A DNA stretch of 64,000 nucleotides from Brachynemurus nebulosus (Eukaryota; Arthropoda; Insecta; Neuroptera; Myrmeleontidae). The notes under the pieces are model-generated. The model made no database searches and had not been told where the DNA came from. It was given only the letters and a program-made list of their open reading frames with translations. Both the position numbers and the translations under genes were made by a program. Shown here piece after piece: positions 46,569 to 57,730 of the stretch (positions within the stretch are counted from its first letter, which is position 1; every line of letters starts with the position of its first letter). Location of the stretch: assembly GCA_035578155.1 (NCBI GenBank), contig JAPWDM010000001.1, forward strand, positions 620,001-684,000. Direction: 5' to 3'.

Positions 46569-46875
46569 GTTAGTATTTATTAATTACAAAAAATGTATAT
46601 ATGTATGTTTTTTAATTCCGGTTTTGAAAGTTTTCCGAACGATCTAGACATCAAATGGACACGTAAGCTTAAATAACCGGTAAAAAATGTACTTAATTAG
46701 TACTTAACTTAATGCGTATCCAACACGTGCTTGGTGAACTTTTGCTCTGCACGCCATACTTATCGATAGAGCCGAAGAGACGCTACAATTTCTTTTCTTA
46801 AGATCAATAAAGATGACCTGTTTTGGTACGGTTAGGAATTTTTTAACAAAACCTACAATAGTTTATCTAGTTATT

Positions 46876-47842
46876 CACAGTAAAGAAATTTGTTCTGCGC
46901 AAAAAAAAAACTAGTGGTTAAAATTTTTGTGTTAAATAAGTAACACAACCCTGCGTTAATGTAACATTTCGTGTTTGTGTTAAATGAAAAATTAACACAA
47001 ATTTCGATTTAACAGAATAAAAATGTTAACCTGTTTTGTACAACAAAGAAATAACATAATATTTGTGTAGAGCAAAAGAATGTTATATATAAGTAGATAA
47101 ATTAGATTAGAATATATATGTACCAAAATATATATAATAAAAAAGATTAAAGAAAGATTATAAGTTTTTTCAGTTATTGATGAATATAGTTTTATTAAAC
47201 GTTTAAAAATAAAACAATTTTCTTACATTTTAAGGTTATTTTGTTACCGATTTAGTTACAAAAAATCATGTAAGCTTACTTACATATAAGATTATATATT
47301 ATATATAATACAATCTCAAATAAGCTTACATGATTTTTTTAACTGAATCTGTCACAAAATAACCTTAAAATGTAAGGAATTTTTTTCATTTTTAAACGTT
47401 TAATAAAACTATATTCGTCAATAACTGAAAAAACTTACAATTTTTAGGTTTTTTTTTAATAATAAGAACTACTCTCATCTTTTTTATTACATATATTTTC
47501 GTAGATATATATGGACACAAGTAAGAATTGTTGCAAAGAACTGACTTACTTTGCGTTCTTTGAGTCTCATTTATAATAATATATGAACAAAATCGTTACA
47601 ATTTTTGACGACTTTCAAATATCTTAAGCTTCAGTGGAATTGAAATATTGAATAAAAAGTTTAACAACTAACTCTGATAAATCTGAAAAATTAACACAAA
47701 ATATATGTCCTCTTGTGGGTTAAAACTTAAATCAATAACACAAATCTTGTGTATAGATTTGACACATATGCTTTGTGTTAAAATAACACAAAAAATTGAC
47801 TGGACCGTTCTGGACATGTGAAATATGTTAATATTCACTGTG
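46876..47842. mobile_element. CACAGTAAA-type element, full copy with inner hairpin
   Basis: It begins CACAGTAAAGAAATTTG and ends ATATTCACTGTG. Subterminal text (AACACAACCCTGCGTTAATG, TTTAACAGAATAAAAATGTT) and the 3' part (GACACATATGCTTTGTGTTA, GGACATGTGAAAT) match the element at 49026-49762 in the next intron, same orientation. A long inner palindrome has arms at about 47153-47280 and 47318-47445 (TTTTTTCAGTTATTGA..., ATCATGTAAGCTTA...). It is non-coding. Confidence 0.75.
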
Positions 47843-48218
47843 TTTGTTTGATCTGAGCCATCGTAAATGTTTAAATATCGAGAATATGTCAAATAAATAT
47901 TGTTCAAGTTTGACGGTTTCATATTTATGTAAAATATAAAATTAAATGAATTCAGAAAAGCAAAATTTATATTAGCAATTAAATTGTAACACATATTATG
48001 TACATAAAATCAGAATAGTAGTAGCGCTGCGGTTGAAAGGAGAACGATATTCACTCTCCCTTCTAGTTTCATTGTAAAATATATGTATATAAAACTGACA
48101 AATATTGTATAAGCGCTCGAGAAAACTATGAATAACACACTTTTAACGTTTTTCACAGCGCTCCCACTATTTTATATACTTTACAATGTAACCATTATTT
48201 TAGAATAAACTCGTATAT

Positions 48219-48410
48219 GATTCAGTTAACCAGCCAAGTATCCGAGCGTGTTTAGGCACTAATACTTGACAACTGGTAAGTCGAGGTTTCGAATCCCACA
48301 ACCAGCGTGAAGGTCTTTCTTGCAGTATCCTTTCAATTAATGGCAGATGCATATCTACCATATCCTAATCCTTTACCACTTTTATTGCCTCCACTCACAT
48401 CATAAATTAA
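48219..48410 (+). mobile_element. tRNA-derived SINE-like sequence
   Basis: A stretch CGAGCGTGTTTAGGCACTAA resembles the A-box region of a leucine- or serine-type tRNA. About 40 bp downstream, GAGGTTTCGAATCCCACA is a B-box-like match (consensus GGTTCGAATCC). The tRNA cannot fold completely because the acceptor stem is absent, so this is a pseudo-tRNA head of a SINE. The downstream limit is a guess. Confidence 0.5.
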
Positions 48411-48490
48411 TAACGTATAATTGCATAAATAGCGAATCAAAATAATGATGTGAATGGCATCAGTTTAATTTACTTATTCTTCTGTTACAG

Positions 48491-48675
48491 GGATCCCAAC
48501 AGTTCATCCGACAACGCAAAACCTGACTACCCCCGCGGGTGAAACACAGAGTGTTATTGTTGAATTTTGTGCCAATCCAAGATACAAAAGTGTATTGTGG
48601 CTTTCACGGAGTCAAATTTTTCATCCTGGCTTCGGAGATCCGACAGTGGATCGAATATTTGCTCATGATATTGCC
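48491..48675 (+). CDS. Ig-superfamily protein, exon with Ig2 N-half
   Basis: The acceptor CTGTTACAG and donor GCC|GTAAGT bound 185 bp, phase 1 in and phase 0 out. After the split glycine come 61 residues (105-165). They comprise a linker with an N-L-T sequon (N114), a strand-B pattern VIVEFCAN with cysteine 130, and strand C SVLWLSR with tryptophan 140. A loop follows: GFGDPTVDRIFAHDIA. This is the first half of the second Ig domain, C2/I-like by spacing. The other frames are stopped. Confidence 0.85.
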
Positions 48676-50593
48676 GTAAGTACCATATTAATTTAGATGA
48701 TATCACAGGTTAAATTTAATTTCACATATAGTAATCTTAAATATTTCAATCAGAGAATAATTATCTCTTATCTGACTATAATAAAATCAAATAAGAGTGA
48801 AAAATGATCGTTTAAAATAACTATTTATCTAATCATTTGACGAACATTGAAAGCTACATTGTAAATTATATGCGTTTTTAATTCCATAATTAAGCAACTT
48901 AGTTTCATAGTTATTTACATATTAATGACAACCTTAACCCTTAACATCATTTTGTATATTGACTGACGTTTTATGATTAAAATCTTATAAGTACGTTTGA
49001 AAATTGATTGAATTGAGCCACGCATCACAGTAAAAAAATTTGTGTTCTGCCTAAAAAAAAAAAACTAGTGATTAAAATTTTTGTGTAAAATAAGTAACAC
49101 AACCCTGCGTTAATGAACATTTCGTGTTTGTGTTAAATGAAAATATTAACACAAATTTCGATTTAACAGAATAAAAATGTTAACCTGTTTTGAACAACAA
49201 AGAAGTAACGCAATATAATATACAATCTCGTAAGCTTACATGATTTTTTTTAACTGAATCTGTAACAAAATAACCTTAAAATGTAAGAAAATTGTTTCAT
49301 TTTTAAACGTTTAATAAAAGATATTCGTCAATAACTGAAAAAACTTATAAATTTTCGGTTTTGTTTAATAATAAGAACTACTCTCATCTTTTTTATTATA
49401 TACCTATATTTTGGTAGATATATATGGAACAAATAAATATTTTTACAAAGGACTGACTTACTTTGAGTTCTTTGAGTCTCGTTTATAATAATATATGAAC
49501 AAAATTGTTATAATTTTTGACGATTTTCAAATATCTTAAGCTGCAGTGGAAGTAAAATATTGAATAAAAAAATTTAGCAACTAACTCTGATAAATCTGAA
49601 GAATTTACACAAAATGTATGGCCTCTTGTGTGTTAAATCATTAACACAAATCTTGTATAAAGATTTGACACATATGCTTTGTGTTAAAATAACACAAAAA
49701 ATTGAGTGGACCGTTTTGGACATGTGAAATGTGTTAATTTTAACGCAATTTTTTTTACTGTGATTACATTAAAAATTCGTATTAAAATAAAACATTTTAA
49801 AATGTAAAATATTATCCTAAACTGTGGAAAAGATATTAACCTATTAGCGTCCGGTAATCGATTTAACAAAAGACTTTGTTTGCATCAATTGATAACAACT
49901 CAAATTATTTTCTTTAAATAGTAATTTGTGTTTTAGGAATACTACTAGGAATAGCAGTCGATTTATCACCCTTTTTAAATTGTAAATATTTTTTTTATTT
50001 CAAAGTATTTTTAACGCCTGCAGTAAATATTTTTATTAACGCCTATTAATCTATTTAAAGACCACACATAAATAAGTCAAATTATTTTCTGTAAATAGTA
50101 ATTTGTATTAATTTTAGGAATACTGTCATACTGTCCATTTATCACTCTAAATTGTAAATATTTTTTATTTCAAGGTATTTTAAATACCTGCAGAAAATAT
50201 TTTCACAAAATAAATAAATAAAATAAATTAATTCCTAAGCGTTAATGATTTAACTTAATTTCAAAAAAAAAAAAAAATGTTACTTGGATCACATTTGTTC
50301 TAGCCTATTCAGTTAATAAATAATAAGTTCAACAACCTAATTTGCGTCATTTTTTTTTTATTAAAACTAAAAAAGGAAAAGTTACTCATCATTTTTAAAA
50401 AGCTTAAATGAGTCCCAAGTGATATAACACCTACCCGTGAATATCCTCATTGGCCTACCTGTAATAAGCCCCATTAAAAAAATATGTATACATATTTTAG
50501 AAAATTAATTATAAATTCACAAAAGAATAATTTAATATTCAAATTCATATTTTTAATTCTAGTTAGTTTACATTTTTTGTTTTTATATTTCAG
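48676..50593 (+). other. Intron, ~1.9 kb
   Basis: GT-AG intron (GTAAGT ... TTATATTTCAG), phase 0, splitting Ig domain 2. It contains a shortened copy of the element found in the preceding intron. Beyond that, 49770-50593 is AT-rich, with an imperfect direct duplication of about 190 bp (near 49890-50060 and 50075-50210, sharing TCAAATTATTTTCT and TTTCAAGGTATTTT-like text). Confidence 0.85.
49026..49762. mobile_element. CACAGTAAA-type element, deleted copy
   Basis: Ends CACAGTAAAAAAATTTG and TTTTTTTTACTGTG. It is collinear with 46876-47842 but lacks the left arm of the inner palindrome: after AACAACAAAGAAGTAACG it jumps to the TAAGCTTACATGATTTTTTT right arm. It is about 230 bp shorter. It is non-coding and the target duplication is unclear. 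Confidence 0.75.
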
Positions 50594-50860
50594 AATTCTA
50601 CCACACCATTTTGTTATCAAGCCAAATTAACATTTATGTCAATATCGCGTAAAGACGAAGGTGAATATCTGTTTCTAGTGCGTTCTTCGAGTGGTCTCGC
50701 TGAAGGTACAGTGTTTGTGAATGTGTTATCAGACAAAAGTGATATCGCAAACAGAGGATGTTCATTATTAACTTTACACCACAATAGCTTTAGTCAAATT
50801 ATTGTATATATTGTATTATTGATAAGTATTATTGATAATTCTTTGTTGATATTATTGTAA
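50594..50860 (+). CDS. Ig-superfamily protein, last exon (Ig2 C-half, GPI-like tail)
   Basis: The acceptor TTATATTTCAG begins 267 bp in phase 0, giving 88 residues and TAA. Residues 166-211 finish Ig domain 2: an N-S-T sequon at the junction, PFCYQAKLTF with cysteine 172, then SRKDEGEYLFLVRSSSGLAEG and TVFVNVLS. The usual Y-x-C of strand F is Y-L-F here, so the standard cysteine is missing and C130 may instead pair with C172. After a polar linker with cysteine 221, residues 234-253 are strongly hydrophobic (IIVYIVLLISII...) and run to the stop with no cytoplasmic tail. This is the layout of a GPI-attachment signal. A short transmembrane end is the alternative. Confidence 0.85.
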   Translation, partial: NSTTPFCYQAKLTFMSISRKDEGEYLFLVRSSSGLAEGTVFVNVLSDKSDIANRGCSLLTLHHNSFSQIIVYIVLLISIIDNSLLILL

Positions 50861-51010
50861 TTTGCAATTTTTTAAATATTTATTTTTTAATATTTGATGA
50901 ATAAAAAAACTCGCCAAAAAATTCTTTATGAATAAAATAAAGAAAAAAAATTAAAAAATGTCATAAAAAATAGCCTTAAATGTTGAAAACCATTCATTTT
51001 CAACAGGAAA
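50861..51010 (+). promoter_or_regulatory. 3' UTR with poly(A) signals and a small hairpin
   Basis: AATAAA occurs at 50900-50905, 50931-50936 and 50936-50941, within 85 bp of the stop codon, as expected for the end of this gene. A 9-bp stem (TGTTGAAAA at 50981-50989 with TTTTCAACA at 50997-51005) lies just beyond them. The cleavage site cannot be fixed from sequence. Confidence 0.6.
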
Positions 51011-51360
51011 TGTAATTTATGTCAAATAATTTGTAAGAGAATTAAAATAACGGTGCTTTTGTAAATGTTGTTGTCAATTTGCTTATTATTTTCATTACAT
51101 AAAAATATAAACATAAGAATAATCAGATCAGATCAATTTCTTAAGAAATCATGTTACAATAACTCAAAAATTTGTAACTGACAAGCAGTTATCTATATTT
51201 ACAACAACTTATATGTACATAAAGTCATGTATTTTAGTTAATATTTCTGTTAAATTGGGATATTAATTTTATTATTAGTGTTAACCATATTACTTTTTTT
51301 GTTCGCATATTAACAGTGAATAAAAATAAAAATTTTCATAGTTCAATTTTACACAATATC

Positions 51361-51650
51361 GGCTACCAAAACATCAGCAGATATTCATAGTGCCTTCAAG
51401 AAGCAACAACTTGAATTATATCAGTTATCATTGGTAAGTATACAAATCATGTACAGTGCAAGTTCTCAATTATTCCAAAGAGCTTTTCTGAAAAAATGTC
51501 AACTAAACTCAACATTTATCTGGTACAGGTGCTTTTCAACAAGCGTGTGTTACGAGACAAATCGACTTAGCTCAAGAACAAAGTTGGTTTGTGTTGGTTT
51601 GTGCATTGACTTATGGTTGCCAACTTGAAAAAAAACATTGAAAAGGTAGC
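51361..51650 (+). other. Possible small spliced exons, unproven
   Basis: Text ending CATTG|GTAAGT at 51433, and an acceptor-like GGTACAG ending at 51528, would define a 95-bp intron. Sequence on both sides is less AT-rich than its surroundings and open in more than one frame (for example SADIHSAFKKQQLELYQL before the donor; FQQACVTRQIDLAQEQSWF after the acceptor in another frame). The frames do not join into one convincing protein. It could be a spliced 3' UTR, a non-coding RNA, a gene remnant or chance. Confidence 0.2.
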
Positions 51651-53932
51651 TTTGTGTCACTTTGTGTTTCTCCTCGTTGGAAAATTCCCTTTATAATTCA
51701 CCTATATCTCAGTAGGGGTTTTACCTTCTCCGCCACATGATTTCAATCTGAACCAGATTTTGAATCACTCCATTTGAATAATGCATTCTCAACAATAAAA
51801 ATTAAACATTTCGTCTATAAATTGAATCGTACACGTACTAAGGGAGTGTCCATAAACTATGCAGTTCTACTTTGGGCTTTTTTAAATCCTCCCTCTCTGT
51901 AGACTATAAGTGGCTTTTCCCTTAAACGATGCTTTTTCTTCCTCCTCCTCGAAATAACATAATTTTTTCCTTATTAAATCCAGAAGGTATTCAATTGAAA
52001 TAATATATTTTTATTATAAAATATGAAAATTAAGACATTTGTTTTATAGTTTAGCGAAATATTTCCTTCTAAAATGCGTCTCCTTATTGTAAAACTCAGA
52101 AAACTATATAACCAAATGGTAACATTGGTTTAAGGTAATTCTGTGAAATTTCAAAATATAAACAAGCCGTAGGTAATTAATGATTATTCATGGAATTTCA
52201 CATTCACATTCATGCCTGTTTTACTTAAATAAAATTTCGTAGTTTGATTTTGGCTTCCCCCTTTCCCCACATATTCTAGCATAGCTTTCTACATACCTCT
52301 CTCTCCTAATTAAACTACGCTCTCAAAGTAGCAACAATTGCATTCATTATTCATAGCTTGCATTATTCAAAAGAGGTGAAACGAAATGTGACAATAAAGT
52401 ACACATCTAGAACGGGAATTTCGCTTATCCAAGAATTTTACTCTGCTACTAGACAAATTTATCATTATTGAGAGCTTCTACTGTATTGAAAGATACAGAT
52501 ATTATTACTTCGATAAATGCCTCATATTAACATGAGCTGAATAACAACCAACAAGGCTTTGTTGATTTGTATTTGCAAAATGTTCACATGCCATCTATTG
52601 AACTACAGTGTAACAAAATTTAAAAAAAAATAAAAGTTAATTATATTCATTTTTTTTATAACTTTTGTTATGCCGTAATTATTTAATTATTTAACAAATA
52701 AAAATAAACCATTACTAAATTTTCAACCTATTAGAATAATATTAGTTTATACAGACAAAAGTAATATGACATTAATACTTTTATATTATACTGTGGGAAG
52801 CCATAGAGCAAACACATGCAGACCGTATGGCCCACAGGCCGGATCCGGCCTTTGTAACGATTTTCAAATCTTATTAAACTTTGTACTTATAAAGCTAAAT
52901 AGATAATATTTTATTTTGCATTATTTTATATTTTTACATCCCATCTGATATATTTTCTTTCTGCAGGATTTACTTTAAAGCTACAACTATTAAATAAATT
53001 TAAATCATCAAGCAAAGAATAATCATTTGAAAAACGTTTGAAGAAAAAATTTTCTTTGAAAATTTTGCTTGCAAGTCACTAGTATAAAATATTTTTCTAA
53101 ATTCAGATATAAAAATCTACTTTATTTGCACACATACCTAATAAATAAATAATAAAGTACTGTGCTGAGACCTTAAATTATTATGTATAATATTTATAAC
53201 TCTTCTGGGATTTATTTTCTTTTTCTGCCTTTGAAAATGATATATGAAATTTTAAACAACAAAATCTACATTGCTTTTTTGCCTCTATATAGTGTATACG
53301 ATCCCTGGTAATTTAATTAGAGTTTCTAAACATTCTTAGTATGTATCATAAATATTTTATGTACATAATTTTTTTCCTAGTTCCGTTTCTGTGAAAAATG
53401 TTTTTAATTTTTCTCAAGTTCAAAGAGAAACTAATTTTATGGTTTTAATATTTATCTGCAAACCTTTTTTATGTTCCGTAATAAAACTAAAAAAACGTAA
53501 CACTTATGGAATCACTTCTGCCTCTGTGTTCATTCGTCTGTCACAGGCGAAATTTGAAATTTAGCACAAAGCTAGAATGTGATGGCCCAGTAAATTATTG
53601 ACGTGTCATATAAAAAAATTGAATTTTGATTCTTCTTTTGATTCTTTGAACTTTCATGGGTTAAATTGGCAGATGGAAATTTTTTTCAAAGGCATCGTTA
53701 GTTTACCAAAGAAAACCTTTTTCAAAAGAACCGATTCAACAATATGCATAATGTATTTGTATATGCATTATTTTAAAATGTTTTTCAGGAAATACCCATA
53801 AAAATTGCTCTTCTTTACTCTTGTAACTAAAAGGATCGCTCGTAAAAATCAGAATGAGATGTAGATTGAGACAAAATTATTAGAATTGAAAGCTTCTAGC
53901 GTGAGATGAATCAAATCCGTGTTTAAAACAAT
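51651..53932. other. Gene flank, AT-rich, nothing firm
   Basis: A patch at 52819-52857 (AGACCGTATGGCCCACAGGC, CGGATCCGGCC) resembles hAT subterminal sequence, but no second terminus was found. There is no other supported feature. Confidence 0.35.
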
Positions 53933-54131
53933 CAGGGTTGGTAAAAAAGGGGGGATCAGGTGAGGCAGTTGTCTGGAAGCCCAGGTCAAAAATGGGGGCT
54001 CGGAGCCTCTCGTAGGGATCCGGATAAAGTAGAAAAACGTTTCTTTTTGCTTTCCAACGGTACTTTTGGGGAAAAAATTTTGAAAACTTTTTGCTGTGCC
54101 CGGGGGCCCATCATTTCTCTCGCCAACCCTG
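53933..54131. mobile_element. Short hAT-like element with CAGGGTTGG ends
   Basis: Ends CAGGGTTGG and CCAACCCTG enclose 199 bp including GGGGGCTCGGAGCCTC and GTGCCCGGGGGCCCATC. The flanks AAAACAAT and AAGACAAC match at six of eight positions, a possible decayed 8-bp duplication. Frames across it are incidental. Confidence 0.6.
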
Positions 54132-54726
54132 AAGACAACTTAATAGACGGAAACACTATTTGTATAAATACGTCTGTCACTTATCCCATTTTTTTTTATT
54201 ATAGTTTTAATAAAATTTTTCCAAGGATTAAAAAGTACATACTCCAATTAAAGAAAATTCATAGGTCAACATAGCAAGTACATGAGTTATCAAAGTTTCT
54301 TTCGTTCTGCAGTAAAATTTTCAAGTGGTGTAAAATCAAGTTCTTTTCCTATACCCTTCATAAATGTAATGTGATATGGGTAATTTTATAATTAATTTAA
54401 ATTGTATGTACATAATTATTTATTTATATATGTAAAAATTACCTGTCATATTATTTGTATCTGTAAAAACTACCTGTCTAAACATAATAATCAAACAATC
54501 GTAGTAAATTATACCAAATTTAAATTCTGAAAATATGTATAAGCGATTAGATTCAGTGCCTTACAAAATATATTACATTTAATAAAATTATTACTACATA
54601 TTTTGCTTTCTTTCTTTCTTCGTAAATAATCTTTAGCTAACTAGTCTTTAACAAATCTATAACATCTTCTAAAAATATTTCTTTACTCTAGTTTATTTCT
54701 CATTAATTTTTGTTCTTTATATTTTA
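54132..54726. other. AT-rich flank, nothing recognised
   Basis: No supported gene or repeat. Confidence 0.4.
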
Positions 54727-54733
54727 ATACCCA

Positions 54734-54818
<85 letters not shown>

Positions 54819-54820
54819 AC

Positions 54821-54875
<55 letters not shown>

Positions 54876-54882
54876 TGGGTAT
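54727..54882. repeat. Long AT palindrome with ATACCCACTTATA ends
   Basis: A pure (AT)n tract of over 130 bp, with GTATACGTATAT at its centre, is bounded by AATACCCACTTATA and its exact complement TATAAGTGGGTATT. The whole of about 156 bp is therefore one near-perfect palindrome able to form a cruciform. The unique matching ends show it is not merely a microsatellite. It may be a MITE whose interior has become an AT repeat. Confidence 0.8.
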
Positions 54883-56814
54883 TATGTTTAATTTAGAAAA
54901 TTAAACATACAATTGAATAAAATTAGGAGATTATTGTAACAGAAATTTATATTTTCAACTTTTAAAATTTTCCAGTAAGAGATTTTTGCTCTATGCGCGA
55001 CAAATAAAATAATGGTGGTTTGTTATAGTTTTTGATACGTAAAATTTAAAAATAGCAATTTAAAAAAAGTATAGTTCCAAGGGAGCATTCTGAGAATTGA
55101 AGTTAACCAGTTAACGTCTAGACCAGAAGTTTCCAAACTTTTTAGGCCCGCGGCTCCCTTAAAGTACGAATCATTTTTGACGGTGTCCTTTAAGACTGAA
55201 TATCGGATTTTTCAATAATTTCTCCCAAAAAATATAAAAAAACCAATTCTACTCGGATCAGTTTTTCCACATTTCTTACTTTCCCTCTAAGAAATATAAT
55301 TGATGTTCCCTCCTGAGTTCTACGCCTCAAAAGCTACAAGAAACCACCAGTATTTTACTTGTCACCTAATTGGGCGAAAATCCACCATTCTTTGACTCTC
55401 TACTTATTCGAATATTTAAATTAATATTAATGGGGCACTTGACAGTATCAAGAAAAATGATCAAAACAATAACTTTTAATGAAACTTTAAAATTTAAAAA
55501 AAAATTATTGTACTAATTCATCATAAATTAATATTATTATCTAGTTTAAAAAAAAAAAAATTAAAAAAGTAATCAGTAAACTGTTAACCACATGATTAGA
55601 AACGGGTTGTAACGTCACATTCTCCTATACCTCGATTAACTATCATACTGTAATCAAACGTAGTTACTCGAATTAACTTTTTTTTTTAGTTATAAGGAAA
55701 ACAAGAAGTTATTCTTCCTAGTTACAAAATACCCGTTGCTCTTTAGAGCATGTCACGTAACTGACAGCTAATGAGTGTTTTCGCTCCAATTTTGAGAACA
55801 AATATTAAATTAATCTTTTCTAACGATTTTCGGCATTATTTTTAGAATGAAAAATATATACATTCATAATGCTTAATTAAAAATAATTTCCTTTTAGTCA
55901 AATACCCCATTATATGTAATTTTTGTTATTAATTATACTTTATTACTCAGAACACAGAAGTTTTGTAAAAATAAATAAGTTACCTAAATTTTAATATGAA
56001 TTTGTTGAGTTGCTTCACGCATTATTTTTTTCACGACTTTCATTAAAAAAATAAAATATAAATAAAAATCAAAATATGAAAATTTCATAGTGAATATTTT
56101 GTGTATTTAATGTATTTAATGGTAATCAGAGAACTTCTCGTTGTGGATCATTTGTATTAATAATAATTTTACGTTTTACAAATCTTCGGAAAACTATATC
56201 TACTTAATGCTGAAAGTGTTTCAACATTCAATTTAAAATAAACATATAACTAAATATTTAAACCTAATTTTAATTTTATTTGTATCTATATTAGTTGAAA
56301 ACTATTCTAAATACTCTCAGCAAAACAACGATTTAAAAATTTGAACTTTTCTAAAATTAAATTATTTATTTCAATATTCATATTATTTTAAAATACTTAC
56401 TAAAATTAGTTTCACATCAACGAAAACTTAACTAACCTATTATCTATAGTACTCGTATATTTAACATTGAAAGTTTCCTTCTTTTTCACTTGAAAAAAAT
56501 TTTAAATTGAAAATGATAAGCAAATTGATTATTAAATGAGAATTAATGTGAATGTTTTGTTACAAGTTGTTAAATGCACAAATGTAAAATTAAAAAATAA
56601 ACAGTCATTATAAAATTGCATATACGAGATACAAGGTATGCAGGAAAATAATTCCTAATAAACGTCCATAGAATAAATCGTATTTTCTATTGTTTTCCAT
56701 TTTTTGTAACCGTTCCTCAACTTTAATTCAACTCCAATTGGATAGTTAGAAGTATAAGATATCTTCACAATCAATTTTAATTATCACAATTTATTGAACT
56801 GAAAATTATAAATT
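54883..56814. other. AT-rich flank with one hAT-like terminus
   Basis: At 55123-55157, CAGAAGTTTCCAAACTTTTT and AGGCCCGCGGCTCCC look like one end of a hAT element of the CCAAACTTTTTnGGCCCGCGG type, by family knowledge. No matching second end was found, so it is either truncated or a lookalike. The rest is empty AT-rich DNA. Confidence 0.4.
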
Positions 56815-56822
56815 CTTACAGT

Positions 56823-57730
56823 CAGGCCCGGGATCTAAGGGGGAGCAAACCGAGGCCCCTGCCCCGGGGGTCAGTTTCAGGGGGCGCCAAAATCATACTA
56901 GGTCGATCATTATCAAATGATAAAAAAAAGTCGACCATTTTAAAAAAAAATTAATATTCTTCCAGTTGTTTCTATTATATTTGAAGTATTGAGAACAATT
57001 CTTAAAAAAATTATCTTGAGCCGTTAAGCATGGTAACCATTTTTGTTTTCCAATTTGCGCTGATTTTTGTGTTTGCAGCCATTTATACCAATGCACATAT
57101 TTCATAAACCGTTCATCCTAAAAGGTTAAAATAAAAACCATTTTAAAGGTAATAAATGTCTTTTTATTTTAAGTGATGTCCATATTTAGCCTATTTTCGT
57201 CCCTTCCATAAGAAAACTTTACCTAAAGTTGAATATAAAAATTTAGCAAAATTTACTTTTTGAATATTTTTTTTTTCTTATAGAAGGAATGTTTTAAACC
57301 TCGCTTAGTATTTTTTATGAGAATAGAGCTATACGGGTACAACTACCCATTATGAAACAAATACACACTATTTCAATTGTGAAACTTGTATCCTTTAATT
57401 TTTACAAACTTCCGAAAATTAACTTTTTTTTCCAAATTTTGGAATTTTGTGCCCCTGTATCTCTGATGGGGCTGGTGATAAAAATTTGAAATTTGCACAA
57501 CTTGTAGTGCTTTCGGAGTAGATCTATTAAAATAAAAAATCAACTTGTACCTATATTGATCCTTTACAAAACCCTCAATTTTTATCATTGCCGCAACGGG
57601 AAAAATTGGAGTTTTATAAAGGATTTATATACTTATGAGTTTTTTTAACAATTTATGTCAAACGTTGGAGAAGGGGGGCGCCATTTTCAAATTTCTGCCC
57701 CAGTTCTAAAAAATCATAGATCCGGGGCTG
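56823..57730. mobile_element. hAT element, 908 bp, non-coding
   Basis: Ends CAGGCCCGGGATCTA and TAGATCCGGGGCTG have CCCCTGCCCCGGGGG and GGGGGGCGCCATTTTC as subterminal blocks. A perfect 8-bp duplication, CTTACAGT (56815-56822 and 57731-57738), flanks it. Interior frames on the minus strand (56893-57105, 57373-57588) do not resemble a hAT transposase. It is non-autonomous and probably not very old, given the intact duplication. Confidence 0.85.

Larger units (their letters stand above)
46569..48490 (+). other. Intron, ~1.9 kb
   Basis: GT-AG intron (GTTAGT ... CTGTTACAG), phase 1, separating Ig domain 1 from domain 2. It contains a CACAGTAAA-type element and a tRNA-like SINE. Confidence 0.85.

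Noticed and set aside
53960..54274. 104-codon frame on the + strand
   Set aside because: It starts inside the short hAT-like element and reads through its end. No domain features.
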